A DNA stretch of 25,458 bases from RGIG1918 sp045536045 (GCA_045536045.1 JAZSMU010000029.1:1-25458), one strand, 5' to 3'. Numbered from the stretch's first letter, positions 7,604 to 14,938 are shown. Translations and numbers: made by a program. The notes: generated by a model from the letters alone, not told the origin.

Positions 7604-8478
7604 TAGTATTCCAAATTCATTTTAGAGAATTGAATAATTTGGTTTTTACCTTTTTGTTTAGCACTATATAGTGCGTGTTCTGCATATCTAATAATAGAAT
7701 TTGCATCTTCTTCCATATTTTCTAAATATGGGAACGCACTAATTCCACCTGAAATTGTAACAGGGTGTGCTTCTTCTTCATTTGCTGGGATAAATTCCAT
7801 TTTTTCAATATCTTTTCTAAATCTTTCAGCAAAAATATAAGCATTTGCTTCTTCTGTATCTGGCAATAATAAAATAAATTCTTCGTCGCCATAACGAGTT
7901 AAAACATCTTCTTTTCTGATTAATGATTGAAGCATTTGAGCAACTTTCTTTAACAGAACATCACCCCAATCATAACCATACATATCATTAACTGTTTTAA
8001 AATAGTCAATATCAAATAATATGCAAGAAACAACTCCGCCATAACGTCTTGCACGAGAAATTTCAGCTTCTAAACGGTGATGGAGATATTTTCTATTATA
8101 TAAACCTGTTAATTCATCAGTCATAGAAATTCTTCTTGCTGCATTTTTATATTTCATCACTTTAGATAATGCCAAAGCTCTTGCTTTAATTTCAACTTCA
8201 TTAACTGGTCGGCAAATAAAGTCGTATGCTTCAGCTCTAAGTGTCAAATTTTCTGGAATAGAATCTACAACGCATAAAACACCAGAATCAAATTTCATAA
8301 TTTGACCAACTTCTTTAATTTTTTCAATGTCACAATCTAAAACAACAACAGCAGGATTAACCTCTTTATAGTCTGCAATTTTAGATTCATCAAAAACACG
8401 AACATCAAAATCATCAACAGTTGATAAGATGTTTGCAATTTCACTTTGTGCATTTGGTGCATAAATTATAGCGTTCAT
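7603..8478 (-). CDS. Degenerate receiver-GGDEF domain protein
   Basis: 291 aa. Residues about 1-105 form a receiver-like fold that keeps the central D48 (VVLDCD) but lacks the N-terminal acidic pair and has R90 where the conserved lysine should be, so it is probably not a normal phospho-receiver. Residues about 117-285 are a GGDEF domain (DELTGLYNRKY, FDIDYFK). The signature reads GDEEF (197-201): the second glycine is Asp. The RxxD inhibitory c-di-GMP site is present (R188-D191). It may be a weak cyclase or a c-di-GMP-binding pseudo-enzyme. Start: ATG at 8478 with AAAGGAG five bases upstream and a promoter beyond it; the 27-residue N-terminal extension to 8559 is rejected. Coupled to hisF. 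Confidence 0.9.
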   Translation of the reverse strand: MNAIIYAPNAQSEIANILSTVDDFDVRVFDESKIADYKEVNPAVVVLDCDIEKIKEVGQIMKFDSGVLCVVDSIPENLTLRAEAYDFICRPVNEVEIKARALALSKVMKYKNAARRISMTDELTGLYNRKYLHHRLEAEISRARRYGGVVSCILFDIDYFKTVNDMYGYDWGDVLLKKVAQMLQSLIRKEDVLTRYGDEEFILLLPDTEEANAYIFAERFRKDIEKMEFIPANEEEAHPVTISGGISAFPYLENMEEDANSIIRYAEHALYSAKQKGKNQIIQFSKMNLEY

Positions 8479-8503
8479 AAAAACTCCTTTTTTATTCAAC
8501 TGA

Positions 8504-8509
8504 ATTATA
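8504..8509 (-). promoter_or_regulatory. Extended -10 of the GGDEF-hisF operon
   Basis: Minus strand TGTTATAAT, a perfect extended -10, about 25 bases before the ATG and upstream of a good AAAGGAG. No convincing -35. Unlike the leaderless candidates, this would give a normal short leader of about 20 bases. Confidence 0.6.
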
Positions 8510-8573
8510 ACATATTTTTTAGCGATTTTTTTAGATTTTTCAAAAAAATAATCCTCCATTTATACCATTTTTT

Positions 8574-8602
8574 TTGTTGTCAAATTTTTTATACTCTAAA
8601 TA
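8574..8602 (+). promoter_or_regulatory. Candidate promoter of the serine hydrolase gene
   Basis: TTGTTG (8574-8579), a 17-base spacer and TAAATA (8597-8602), followed by the AAGGAG ribosome site at 8618-8623. Sequence match only; the region is very AT-rich so chance matches are likely. Confidence 0.35.
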
Positions 8603-8627
8603 CAAGGATTTTCCCCAAGGAGACAAT

Positions 8628-9842
8628 GTGTCAACCCCATTAAAAAGACGCACTGATTATTGTGCACCCTTGAAGCGCAATGATTATGGGCAGATTATAA
8701 AAGTTGAAGAGTTTACTAAACGCACCAAAAAGAAAAAAGGAAACTTCTTTCTTAGTGCCTTTAAAATGCTTTGCAAACTTTCATTTTTAGGGGCTTTTGC
8801 ATACTATGTTGTTCCATATAATTATTTTCATTATATAGAACCAATGTTTGCAAACAGAATTTTAAATAGACACTTAGAATTTAGAGCAGAAAACTATCTT
8901 TATTCAACAAATAGCTATATTTATAATTCAACTATTGGAGCTCAAGAAAAATTTGGCTCAATAATGGCTAAAGATAATATTAAAAGCACAAATCATATCC
9001 TTGTTGGCACACCAAAATATTCAAGCGAAATGGCACCAGTTGTTCCTTTAGGGAAAATGGAAAGACTTGAAAAATCACTTTTAAAAACGGTTGAAGCACA
9101 CCCTTATTTTAAAACTGCAATTTATGTTTATGATTTCAATAGTGGAAAAGCTGTTAGTATAAACGGAGAAAATTCTATTCCTGTTGCAAGTATGATAAAA
9201 ATTCCAATTTTGTTTGAATTATTCAGACAAATTGAAACAAACAAAGACTTAAATATAAACAATAAAATTATTTTTGAAGAAAAATACAAAACTGCTGGCT
9301 CTGGAAGACTTCAATATGGCTCTAGTGGTTACACAACAACACTAGATAGGATGGCGAATTTGATGATAACAGAATCAGACAACAGCGCTTCTAATTTGCT
9401 CTTAGACTACATTGGTGGCAAAGACGCATTAAACAGAAGCTTTAGAAATTGGGGCTTAAAAGGCTCTCAAATTTCAGATTGGCTCCCAGATATGGCTGGC
9501 GAAAACAAAATGAGTGCAAAAGACCTTGCAACAATTTTATATAATCTTGATAACCCATTATTTTTAACAACAAAAAGCAGAGAGCATATTAAAGATTATA
9601 TGGGCGAAGTTAAAACAGACACTCTTCTTCCTCAAGGTCTTGAAAATGGCTCTATAATTTATCATAAAACAGGGGATATTGGAACATTTGTTGGCGACGC
9701 TGGTGTAATTTACACAAAATCTGGCAAAAAGTATGTTGCAGTTGTTGTGGTTCAAAGAGCCTACAATGACCACAGGGCAAAAGAATATATTCAAAATATT
9801 TCTAAAACTATTTATAACTTTATTGAATATAGAAATAAATAA
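8628..9842 (+). CDS. Membrane-anchored serine hydrolase, class A beta-lactamase fold
   Basis: 404 aa. A basic cytoplasmic N-terminus (1-40), one membrane segment (about 43-65), an extracytoplasmic linker, then a penicillin-recognising domain (about 145-400). Active-site motifs: SxxK as S188-M-I-K191, SDN as S250-D-N252 and KTG at 347-349. The omega loop reads WLPDMAGEN (about 285-293): where class A enzymes have the deacylating Glu166 and Asn170, Leu and Ala appear. It is therefore more likely a peptidoglycan-related or other serine hydrolase than a true resistance enzyme. Start: GTG at 8628 with AAGGAG five bases before; the longer frame from 8574 lacks an SD. It is a single gene transcribed alone, ending against the convergent gene at 9843 with no gap. 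Confidence 0.9.
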   Translation: MSTPLKRRTDYCAPLKRNDYGQIIKVEEFTKRTKKKKGNFFLSAFKMLCKLSFLGAFAYYVVPYNYFHYIEPMFANRILNRHLEFRAENYLYSTNSYIYNSTIGAQEKFGSIMAKDNIKSTNHILVGTPKYSSEMAPVVPLGKMERLEKSLLKTVEAHPYFKTAIYVYDFNSGKAVSINGENSIPVASMIKIPILFELFRQIETNKDLNINNKIIFEEKYKTAGSGRLQYGSSGYTTTLDRMANLMITESDNSASNLLLDYIGGKDALNRSFRNWGLKGSQISDWLPDMAGENKMSAKDLATILYNLDNPLFLTTKSREHIKDYMGEVKTDTLLPQGLENGSIIYHKTGDIGTFVGDAGVIYTKSGKKYVAVVVVQRAYNDHRAKEYIQNISKTIYNFIEYRNK

Positions 9843-10487
9843 TTAATCTGTTAATTTAACAAATGCCCAAAGTTTACCATCTATATCACGCCACCTTAAA
9901 TAGCCTGTTTTTTGCTTGTTATCCCAATTAATTAGTTTAACCATAACAAAATTTCCACGAACAAACCAAGGTGTTATAAATTTTGCAATTTCATAATTAT
10001 CAACAACTTGTGCATCATTGTCTGGTGCAGCATATAAAATTCTATTATCTTTTTTTACATCTTTAAAAGCGTAAAGCCCATGTTTTTTGCCATAAACAAG
10101 TATAAACTGACCCCAAGTGTAGAATTTAGTGTTGTCATTAAGCTTTAAAAACAACCTCTTATCGCCATTGCCATAATAAACTTCAGCCCAATCGCCATAT
10201 TCTTCATAAGTGGCTAAAATTGCATAATTTTTATTTGGAACATAAGCAACAAAAGGATTACTTTCACAAGTTTTGCCATTGCACAACAAATCTCCATCTT
10301 GTGCCCATTTAACTTCTAAAACTTTTTTTGAATTTTCATCAGCACTTTCATACAAAGAAAATTCACGAGGTGCAACAATAGCCCCAATACCCCAATTTGA
10401 AACAGAATTTAAATAATTTGGAATATAAGTTGCATTCGCAGTATTTTGAATGAATAAAAATAATAGAACAATTAAAAGTTTTTTCAT
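9843..10487 (-). CDS. Secreted SH3-like domain protein
   Basis: 214 aa with a signal peptide (MKKLLIVLLFLFIQNTANA). The mature part has two beta-rich segments resembling bacterial SH3 domains, at about 35-115 (APREFSLYESADENS, then GDWAEVYYGNGDKR) and about 140-212 (RILYAAPDNDAQVV, then GYLRWRDIDGKLWAF). Such domains usually bind peptidoglycan or peptides in the envelope. A Cys pair (CNGKTC) may form a disulfide. The start overlaps the dxr stop (ATGA), implying coupling, but there is no SD, and an extended -10 lies six bases upstream inside the dxr end, so it may also have its own leaderless transcript. No catalytic domain seen. Confidence 0.82.
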   Translation of the reverse strand: MKKLLIVLLFLFIQNTANATYIPNYLNSVSNWGIGAIVAPREFSLYESADENSKKVLEVKWAQDGDLLCNGKTCESNPFVAYVPNKNYAILATYEEYGDWAEVYYGNGDKRLFLKLNDNTKFYTWGQFILVYGKKHGLYAFKDVKKDNRILYAAPDNDAQVVDNYEIAKFITPWFVRGNFVMVKLINWDNKQKTGYLRWRDIDGKLWAFVKLTD

Positions 10488-11629
10488 AAAGACATTATAA
10501 CATTTTTTCTAACTTGAGTATCAACTTCAAAAATTTCATCTAAAGTTGGATTTTTAATTATTGTATGTTTTTCCATTTCAGAAGAAACAATTTTTGGAAT
10601 ATCTAAAACTTTAATTTTTTCTTTCAATAAAAGAGAAACTGCAGCCTCATTTGCAGCATTTAAAACAACAGGCATTGTTGAGCCTATTTTTCCAGCCTCA
10701 AAAGCGAGCTCTAAGCAAGGAAATTTCTTATAATCTGGCTTTTCAAATGTCAAAGTTTGCCCAATAAAACTAAAACTTTTACTTTCAATTCCCTTTAAGC
10801 GAACAGGGTGAGTTAGGGCATATTGAATTGGAATATGCATACTAGGGTAGCCTAATTGAGCCAAAGTTGAACCATCTTTAAACTCAACTGCACTATGGAT
10901 AATGCTTTGAGGATGAACAACAACATCAATTTTATCAAAATTAAGCCCAAACAGATGATGTGCTTCAATAACCTCAAGCCCTTTATTCATAAGAGTTGCA
11001 CTATCAATTGTGATTTTTTTGCCCATAGACCAATTAGGATGGTTAAGAGCATCTTTCAAGGTTGCATTTTTAATTTGTTCTTCGTCCCAATTTAAAAATG
11101 GACCACCACTTGCCGTTATAATAATTTTTTCAACTAAAGAAAAATCTGGAGCACATTGAAAAATTGCACTATGTTCGCTATCTACAGGCAAAATTTCAAC
11201 TCCTTTTTCTTTCGCTTTAGAAATAACAATATCCCCTGCCATAACAAGAGTTTCTTTGTTAGCAAGTGCAATATCAATATTAGCTTCAATTGCACGCAAA
11301 GTTGGTTTTAGTCCTGCAATTCCATTTGTTGCAGTTAAAAGCATATCATTTTCAGGGTTTTCAGATAATTCAATTAAACCAGCTTCGCCAGATAAAACCT
11401 CAAGGTTAGGAAATTCGGATTTAATTTTAGAAACATCTTCACTTCTTTCAACAGAAACTCTTTTTGGTTTAAATTTTGCAATTTGCGTTTTTAACTTTTC
11501 AATATTTCTACCTGCGGCAAGTCCCAAAACCTGAACATTACCCTCTAGCTTTTCAATAACCTCAAGAGCTTGAGTTCCAATTGAGCCTGTTGAGCCTAAA
11601 ATAGTAATTTTTTTGTTGAATTTTTCCAT
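10484..11629 (-). CDS. dxr: 1-deoxy-D-xylulose 5-phosphate reductoisomerase
   Basis: 381 aa, normal length. It converts DXP to 2-C-methyl-D-erythritol 4-phosphate with NADPH, the first committed step of the MEP isoprenoid pathway, in the cytoplasm. Evidence: N-terminal Rossmann motif GSTGSIGTQALEV, metal and substrate motifs LPVDSEHSAIFQ, TASGGPF, LNHPNWSMGKKITIDSA and TLMNKGLEVIEAHHLF. ATG start with no SD and a -10-like hexamer six bases upstream. Divergent from the YhaM-like gene across only 58 bases. No other MEP genes are adjacent; it shares an operon with a secreted SH3-like protein. Confidence 0.98.
   Translation of the reverse strand: MEKFNKKITILGSTGSIGTQALEVIEKLEGNVQVLGLAAGRNIEKLKTQIAKFKPKRVSVERSEDVSKIKSEFPNLEVLSGEAGLIELSENPENDMLLTATNGIAGLKPTLRAIEANIDIALANKETLVMAGDIVISKAKEKGVEILPVDSEHSAIFQCAPDFSLVEKIIITASGGPFLNWDEEQIKNATLKDALNHPNWSMGKKITIDSATLMNKGLEVIEAHHLFGLNFDKIDVVVHPQSIIHSAVEFKDGSTLAQLGYPSMHIPIQYALTHPVRLKGIESKSFSFIGQTLTFEKPDYKKFPCLELAFEAGKIGSTMPVVLNAANEAAVSLLLKEKIKVLDIPKIVSSEMEKHTIIKNPTLDEIFEVDTQVRKNVIMSL
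10494..10524 (-). promoter_or_regulatory. Candidate internal promoter inside the dxr 3' end
   Basis: Minus strand TTGATA (10519-10524), a 19-base spacer and extended -10 TGTTATAAT (hexamer 10494-10499). The hexamer ends six bases before the ATG at 10487. It lies in coding sequence, so selection for the protein cannot be separated from selection for a promoter. Confidence 0.4.
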
Positions 11630-11635
11630 ATACTA

Positions 11636-11666
11636 ATTCTATACCAAAAACTTTGACAGAGTGCAA
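11636..11666 (-). promoter_or_regulatory. dxr promoter overlapping the divergent promoter
   Basis: Minus strand TTGCAC (11661-11666), 17 bases, TATAGA (11638-11643) preceded by TG; the overlapping TAGAAT (11636-11641) ends six bases before the ATG. Either hexamer puts initiation within about one base of the start codon. It interleaves with the opposite-strand promoter. Confidence 0.5.
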
Positions 11667-11681
11667 AAAATCGTGTAAATT
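11653..11681 (+). promoter_or_regulatory. Promoter of the YhaM-like operon
   Basis: Perfect TTGACA (11653-11658), 17-base spacer, TAAATT (11676-11681). The -10 ends six bases before the ATG at 11688, so the message would begin at the start codon and exclude the AAGGG at 11682-11686. Confidence 0.6.
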
Positions 11682-11687
11682 AAGGGT

Positions 11688-12509
11688 ATGGATATGAATT
11701 CTGAATACGAAATTATAACTTTTTCTGTTGGAGATACAAAAGCAGGAACAAAAATGGGCAAAATGCAAATTCGCAATTTGTCTGATAATTCCGTTCTTAA
11801 TTGCGTTTTATGGGAAGAAGCAATCAACAGAATTGACGAAAAAAAGTTTCGCACAGGAAATGTTATTAAACTTAAATCAGCAACTTTTAACGAAAAATTC
11901 AACAACTGCAATGTTGTTTCATTTGACATAATTTCTGAGGCAAAACTTGGTTTACCAGAAGAAGTCAGAGAAAAAATGTTTAACGATTTAATTTCCGAAA
12001 TAGAAAATTTTAAAAACAAAGAAGTTGGAAATTTTGTTAAAGGCTTGCTAGTTGAAAATGCCGAAAAATTTAAGATTATGCCTGCTGCAAAAACAATGCA
12101 TCACAACTATCTTGGTGGACTTTTGGTTCACACAACAGAATGTTACGATTTTGCAAAAATGCTTTATCCAAAACTTAAAAATATTGATGAAGATGAGCTA
12201 TATGCAGCTTGCATTTTGCATGATTTAGGTAAAATACACGAATATTCAATAAACACAGAAACAGGTGCTATTGAATATAACGAACAATTCAAAAAAGATT
12301 GGATAACACACTCTCAATATGGTTTCACAATTTGCATGTCAAATGGTTTTGATAAAATCGCAAAAATGATTGCAGCTCACCACGGCAGAGCAGATTGGGG
12401 TGCATTAATAGATTTAAACGAAAAAGACCTTGAACCATTTTATTACATAGTTCACCATATTGATGACTTAAGTGCCAAATTTGGCAAAATTACCATTAAA
12501 GATATATAG
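11688..12509 (+). CDS. OB-fold/HD-domain nuclease, YhaM-like
   Basis: 273 aa. Residues about 5-85 are an OB-type nucleic-acid-binding fold (FSVGDTKAGTKMGKMQIR). Residues about 135-265 are an HD phosphohydrolase domain with metal ligands H148 (LLVHT), H178-D179 (CILHDLGK), H231/H232 (AAHHGR) and H256-D260 (VHHIDDL). This OB-HD combination is that of the YhaM 3'-5' exoribonuclease family, so a role in RNA turnover is likely; the protein is some 40 residues shorter than B. subtilis YhaM. Start: ATG 11688, placed at the predicted transcription start; an in-frame ATG at 11694 has AAGGG seven bases before it and is the alternative. First gene of a three-gene operon. Confidence 0.88.
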   Translation: MDMNSEYEIITFSVGDTKAGTKMGKMQIRNLSDNSVLNCVLWEEAINRIDEKKFRTGNVIKLKSATFNEKFNNCNVVSFDIISEAKLGLPEEVREKMFNDLISEIENFKNKEVGNFVKGLLVENAEKFKIMPAAKTMHHNYLGGLLVHTTECYDFAKMLYPKLKNIDEDELYAACILHDLGKIHEYSINTETGAIEYNEQFKKDWITHSQYGFTICMSNGFDKIAKMIAAHHGRADWGALIDLNEKDLEPFYYIVHHIDDLSAKFGKITIKDI

Positions 12510-12517
12510 AGGTTTTT

Positions 12518-13201
12518 ATGAAAAAAATATTCTTAACTCTAGCTTTGATACTTTCAGCAGTTTCAACTGCTTTTGCATATCAAATTCAAGCAGGAACACA
12601 AACTCAAAGGCTTGAAAGAGGAACAAAAATAGGGCTTGAAATGGCAGAATCTGTTACAAGCACAGATTTTGAAACAGGCGATATGTTTAGTGCAACAATT
12701 AGAGAAGATGTTAATATAGATAAAAACATAATCCTACCAAAAGGTTCTTTAATTAGAGGAAGCGTTGGCAAAATTGTTCCATCTAAAAGATTATCTCGTG
12801 CAGCAAATTTAAGTTTAACTTTTGACCACGTTGTAACACCACAAGGAAGACAGTTGCCAATTAGGGCAATGTTATGTTCTCACTTTAGATTAACTCCTGA
12901 TGGCTCAATTACAACAGGAGGAAACTATGGAACTGCCCTTGTTGAGAATTGGGATAACACAATTGATTATATTCAAAGGTCAACTCAATGGGGCTTAAAC
13001 GCTGGAGATAAACTATTTCCAGGAGCAACAATAATTACAACACCTGTTGGTGCAATTGGTGGAACAATTTTTGGCGTTGGCTATATTTTCTACGAAACAA
13101 TTGCCGATTTATTTAAAAAGGGAGATGAAGTCATTATAAATCAGGGCGAAAAATTTGATATTATGCTACTTGATTATCTTGATGTTCCAATAAATCAATA
13201 A
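12518..13201 (+). CDS. Secreted protein of unknown function, TrbI/VirB10-like segment
   Basis: 227 aa with a signal peptide (MKKIFLTLALILSAVSTAFA). The mature part has GDMFSATIREDV, LPKGSLIRGSVGKI and LSLTFDHVVTPQGRQLPI, the pattern of beta-barrel segments in VirB10/TrbI-like and related envelope proteins (a tunable surface with 'expensive-to-breach' lead-in, then a hydrophobic glycine-rich stretch, ATIITTPVGAIGGTIFGVG, at about 170-190). No other secretion genes are present, so conjugation is not implied. AGAGG before the ATG, eight bases after the upstream stop; its stop overlaps the next start (TAATG). Function unknown. Confidence 0.78.
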   Translation: MKKIFLTLALILSAVSTAFAYQIQAGTQTQRLERGTKIGLEMAESVTSTDFETGDMFSATIREDVNIDKNIILPKGSLIRGSVGKIVPSKRLSRAANLSLTFDHVVTPQGRQLPIRAMLCSHFRLTPDGSITTGGNYGTALVENWDNTIDYIQRSTQWGLNAGDKLFPGATIITTPVGAIGGTIFGVGYIFYETIADLFKKGDEVIINQGEKFDIMLLDYLDVPINQ

Positions 13202-13689
13202 TGAAAGAATTAATAGAAATTTCAGATTATTTAAAAAAAGCAGGCAAAACCCTATCTATTGCAGAATCTTGCACAGGTGGGCTTGTTAGCTCATACTTTA
13301 CAGACATTTCTGGTGCTTCAAATTTTATTTTAAAGAATTTTGTAACTTATGCAGAAAGTGCCAAAATTGAATTTCTAGATGTTTCAAATGAAACCCTAGA
13401 AGAATTTGGAGTTATAAGCGAAAAAACTGCATATGAAATGGCACTTGGGCTAATAAAAAAGCAAGGAGCAGATTTTGGAATTTCAACAACAGGAATTTTA
13501 GGTCCTGATGATATTGAATTTAAAGGCAAAGTTCTTCCAAAAGGGCTTGTTTTTATTGGAGTTTCTAGCAAAGACAAAGTCAAAGTTTTTAAATATATTT
13601 CAGACAAAAATTCACGTCAAGAAATCAAAAAAGACATTGTTGAGGTTGCAATAAAATATTTTAACAACTTTTTAAAAGAAACCGAATAG
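13201..13689 (+). CDS. pncC: Stand-alone CinA C-terminal domain, nicotinamide-nucleotide amidase-like
   Basis: 162 aa, the length of free-standing PncC. The family deamidates NMN to nicotinate mononucleotide, recycling NMN released by NAD-dependent DNA ligase. The active-site motif AESCTGG (21-27) with its serine is intact. The second motif, usually TGIAGPGGG, reads TGILGPDD and then has a variant stretch before KGLVFIGV, so the substrate loop is altered. No MoCF/CinA N-terminal domain. Start ATG overlaps the upstream stop by one base. Last gene of the YhaM-like operon. The family call is strong; the exact activity is less certain because of the loop. Confidence 0.88.
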   Translation: MKELIEISDYLKKAGKTLSIAESCTGGLVSSYFTDISGASNFILKNFVTYAESAKIEFLDVSNETLEEFGVISEKTAYEMALGLIKKQGADFGISTTGILGPDDIEFKGKVLPKGLVFIGVSSKDKVKVFKYISDKNSRQEIKKDIVEVAIKYFNNFLKETE

Positions 13690-13721
13690 CAAAAAAGCCT
13701 TTTTATAGGTTTTCATAGAAT

Positions 13722-14918
13722 ATGAAAATTAATTTTTCCCCTATTAAATTCAAAGGCTATGACGCAGCACCAATTAGAAACCTGTATATGCAAGGTGTTC
13801 CATACGAAAACACTTATGGAATTTTTAATGAGCTTAAAAAAATTGGAAAAAAAGAAAATTTTGATGTATTTATTCATAGCGACTCTCAAATACATAAATC
13901 TCTAGAAAATGTTGGAATGGAAGAATATGAAGAAGATATTTGGTCTCAAGATAATAAAATTTTAAGACCTGAAGCAGACGGCACAAAGGTTTTAAGTCCA
14001 AAATTAAGAGTTATGGAAAGTGTGTTGCCTATTCAATTTGCAAATTTGACAGGCAGAAAACTTGAGGCAACAGAAACTGTTTTTGAAGGTGGAAATCTTT
14101 TCGTAGGCAAAAAAGATGATGGCGAAGAATATATTTTAACAGGAAGCAAAAATCTCTTTGTTAGTAGTATGTTTGAATTTTTAGAAGAAAAAGGTGTTGA
14201 AAGTTTAGACAGAGAAGCATTAAAAGAATTTAGCAATTTTGGCAAAATCACAACAAAAGAAAACGGCGATGGCGACTTAATTCATATTAAAGAATGGCAC
14301 GATAAAAAAGAAATTTACGATAAAAAAGCCATTGAAACTATGGCAGATGAATTCGGAGTTAAAAAAGAAAATATTTTTATTATAAACCAACCAAATTTCC
14401 ATATTGATATGAATATTCGCCCAATTGGCTATCCGTATGTTTTAGTTAATGACCCAAAAATAGCAATTCAAAATCTAAAAAATGTTGCACAAGGAAAAGC
14501 CTTAGCTGAAATTACTCAAGATTATGAAGAATTAAGAAAAAAGGATTACTGCGAAGTTGAAACAACAATAAAAGAGCTTGAAAGCTATGGTTTTAAGCCA
14601 ATTAGAGTTGGTGGCGTGTACGCATCTGGCGAAGTCAATTTTTTAAACGCAATTGTTAATAAACACGAAGATGGCACAATTAGCTACATAACAAATTCAA
14701 GCAATTGCAATAAGCTAGGCTATAGCAAACTTGAAAAAATATTTGAAAAAGAATTGAAAAGCAAAGCACCAAATATCAAAAATGTTTATTTTGTTCGTGG
14801 CGAAAAAGTTGGAGACAAAAAACTCAATATTGGAAACGCCATGATGGAATCATTATTAAGGGCAAATGGTGGTATTCATTGTATGACAATGGAAGAGCCA
14901 GATTTTAGCAAATATTAA
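13722..14918 (+). CDS. Predicted guanidino-group modifying enzyme (agmatine deiminase/PAD-like), FKGYDAAPI family
   Basis: 398 aa, no signal peptide or membrane segment. It is related to 23505-24551 throughout. Motifs in order match the agmatine/peptidyl-arginine deiminase fold: W74-SQD77 (WxRD position), E122-GGN125, H227-I-D229 (FHIDM), and C387 near the C-terminus in GGIHCMT, close to the GGGxxHCITQ of agmatine deiminases. These would be the Asp, Glu, His, Asp and Cys of the catalytic set, all present. Hydrolysis of a guanidinium, or transfer from one, is therefore inferred; the substrate is unknown. The N-terminus carries FKGYDAAPIRNLYMQ (10-24), shared with the second copy. An insertion at about 150-205 is absent from the second copy. 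No clear SD before the ATG. Ends before a strong shared terminator. Confidence 0.72.
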   Translation: MKINFSPIKFKGYDAAPIRNLYMQGVPYENTYGIFNELKKIGKKENFDVFIHSDSQIHKSLENVGMEEYEEDIWSQDNKILRPEADGTKVLSPKLRVMESVLPIQFANLTGRKLEATETVFEGGNLFVGKKDDGEEYILTGSKNLFVSSMFEFLEEKGVESLDREALKEFSNFGKITTKENGDGDLIHIKEWHDKKEIYDKKAIETMADEFGVKKENIFIINQPNFHIDMNIRPIGYPYVLVNDPKIAIQNLKNVAQGKALAEITQDYEELRKKDYCEVETTIKELESYGFKPIRVGGVYASGEVNFLNAIVNKHEDGTISYITNSSNCNKLGYSKLEKIFEKELKSKAPNIKNVYFVRGEKVGDKKLNIGNAMMESLLRANGGIHCMTMEEPDFSKY

Positions 14919-14938
14919 ATAACCAAAAATAAGCAATA

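Noticed and set aside
8479..8559. 27-residue N-terminal extension of the receiver-GGDEF protein
   Set aside because: Overlaps a perfect extended -10 and the SD of the ATG at 8478.
8574..8627. N-terminal extension of the serine hydrolase
   Set aside because: The AAGGAG five bases before the GTG at 8628 marks the start; the extension lies in the promoter/leader.
8628..9842. Antibiotic-resistance beta-lactamase
   Set aside because: Family motifs are present but the deacylating Glu166 equivalent is not, so resistance is not supported.
11639..12019. Minus-strand frame of 126 codons opposite the YhaM-like gene
   Set aside because: It overlaps both the divergent promoters and a gene with clear HD-domain motifs, and its own sequence is Ser/Leu/Phe-rich shadow.
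12518..13201. Evidence of a conjugation or type IV secretion locus
   Set aside because: Only a weak VirB10/TrbI-like pattern in one protein and no other transfer genes in the window.
13684..13715. Possible terminator after pncC (AAAAGCCT...AGGTTTT)
   Set aside because: Only three G/C-containing pairs plus a bulge; too weak to call, so read-through into the deiminase-like gene is possible.
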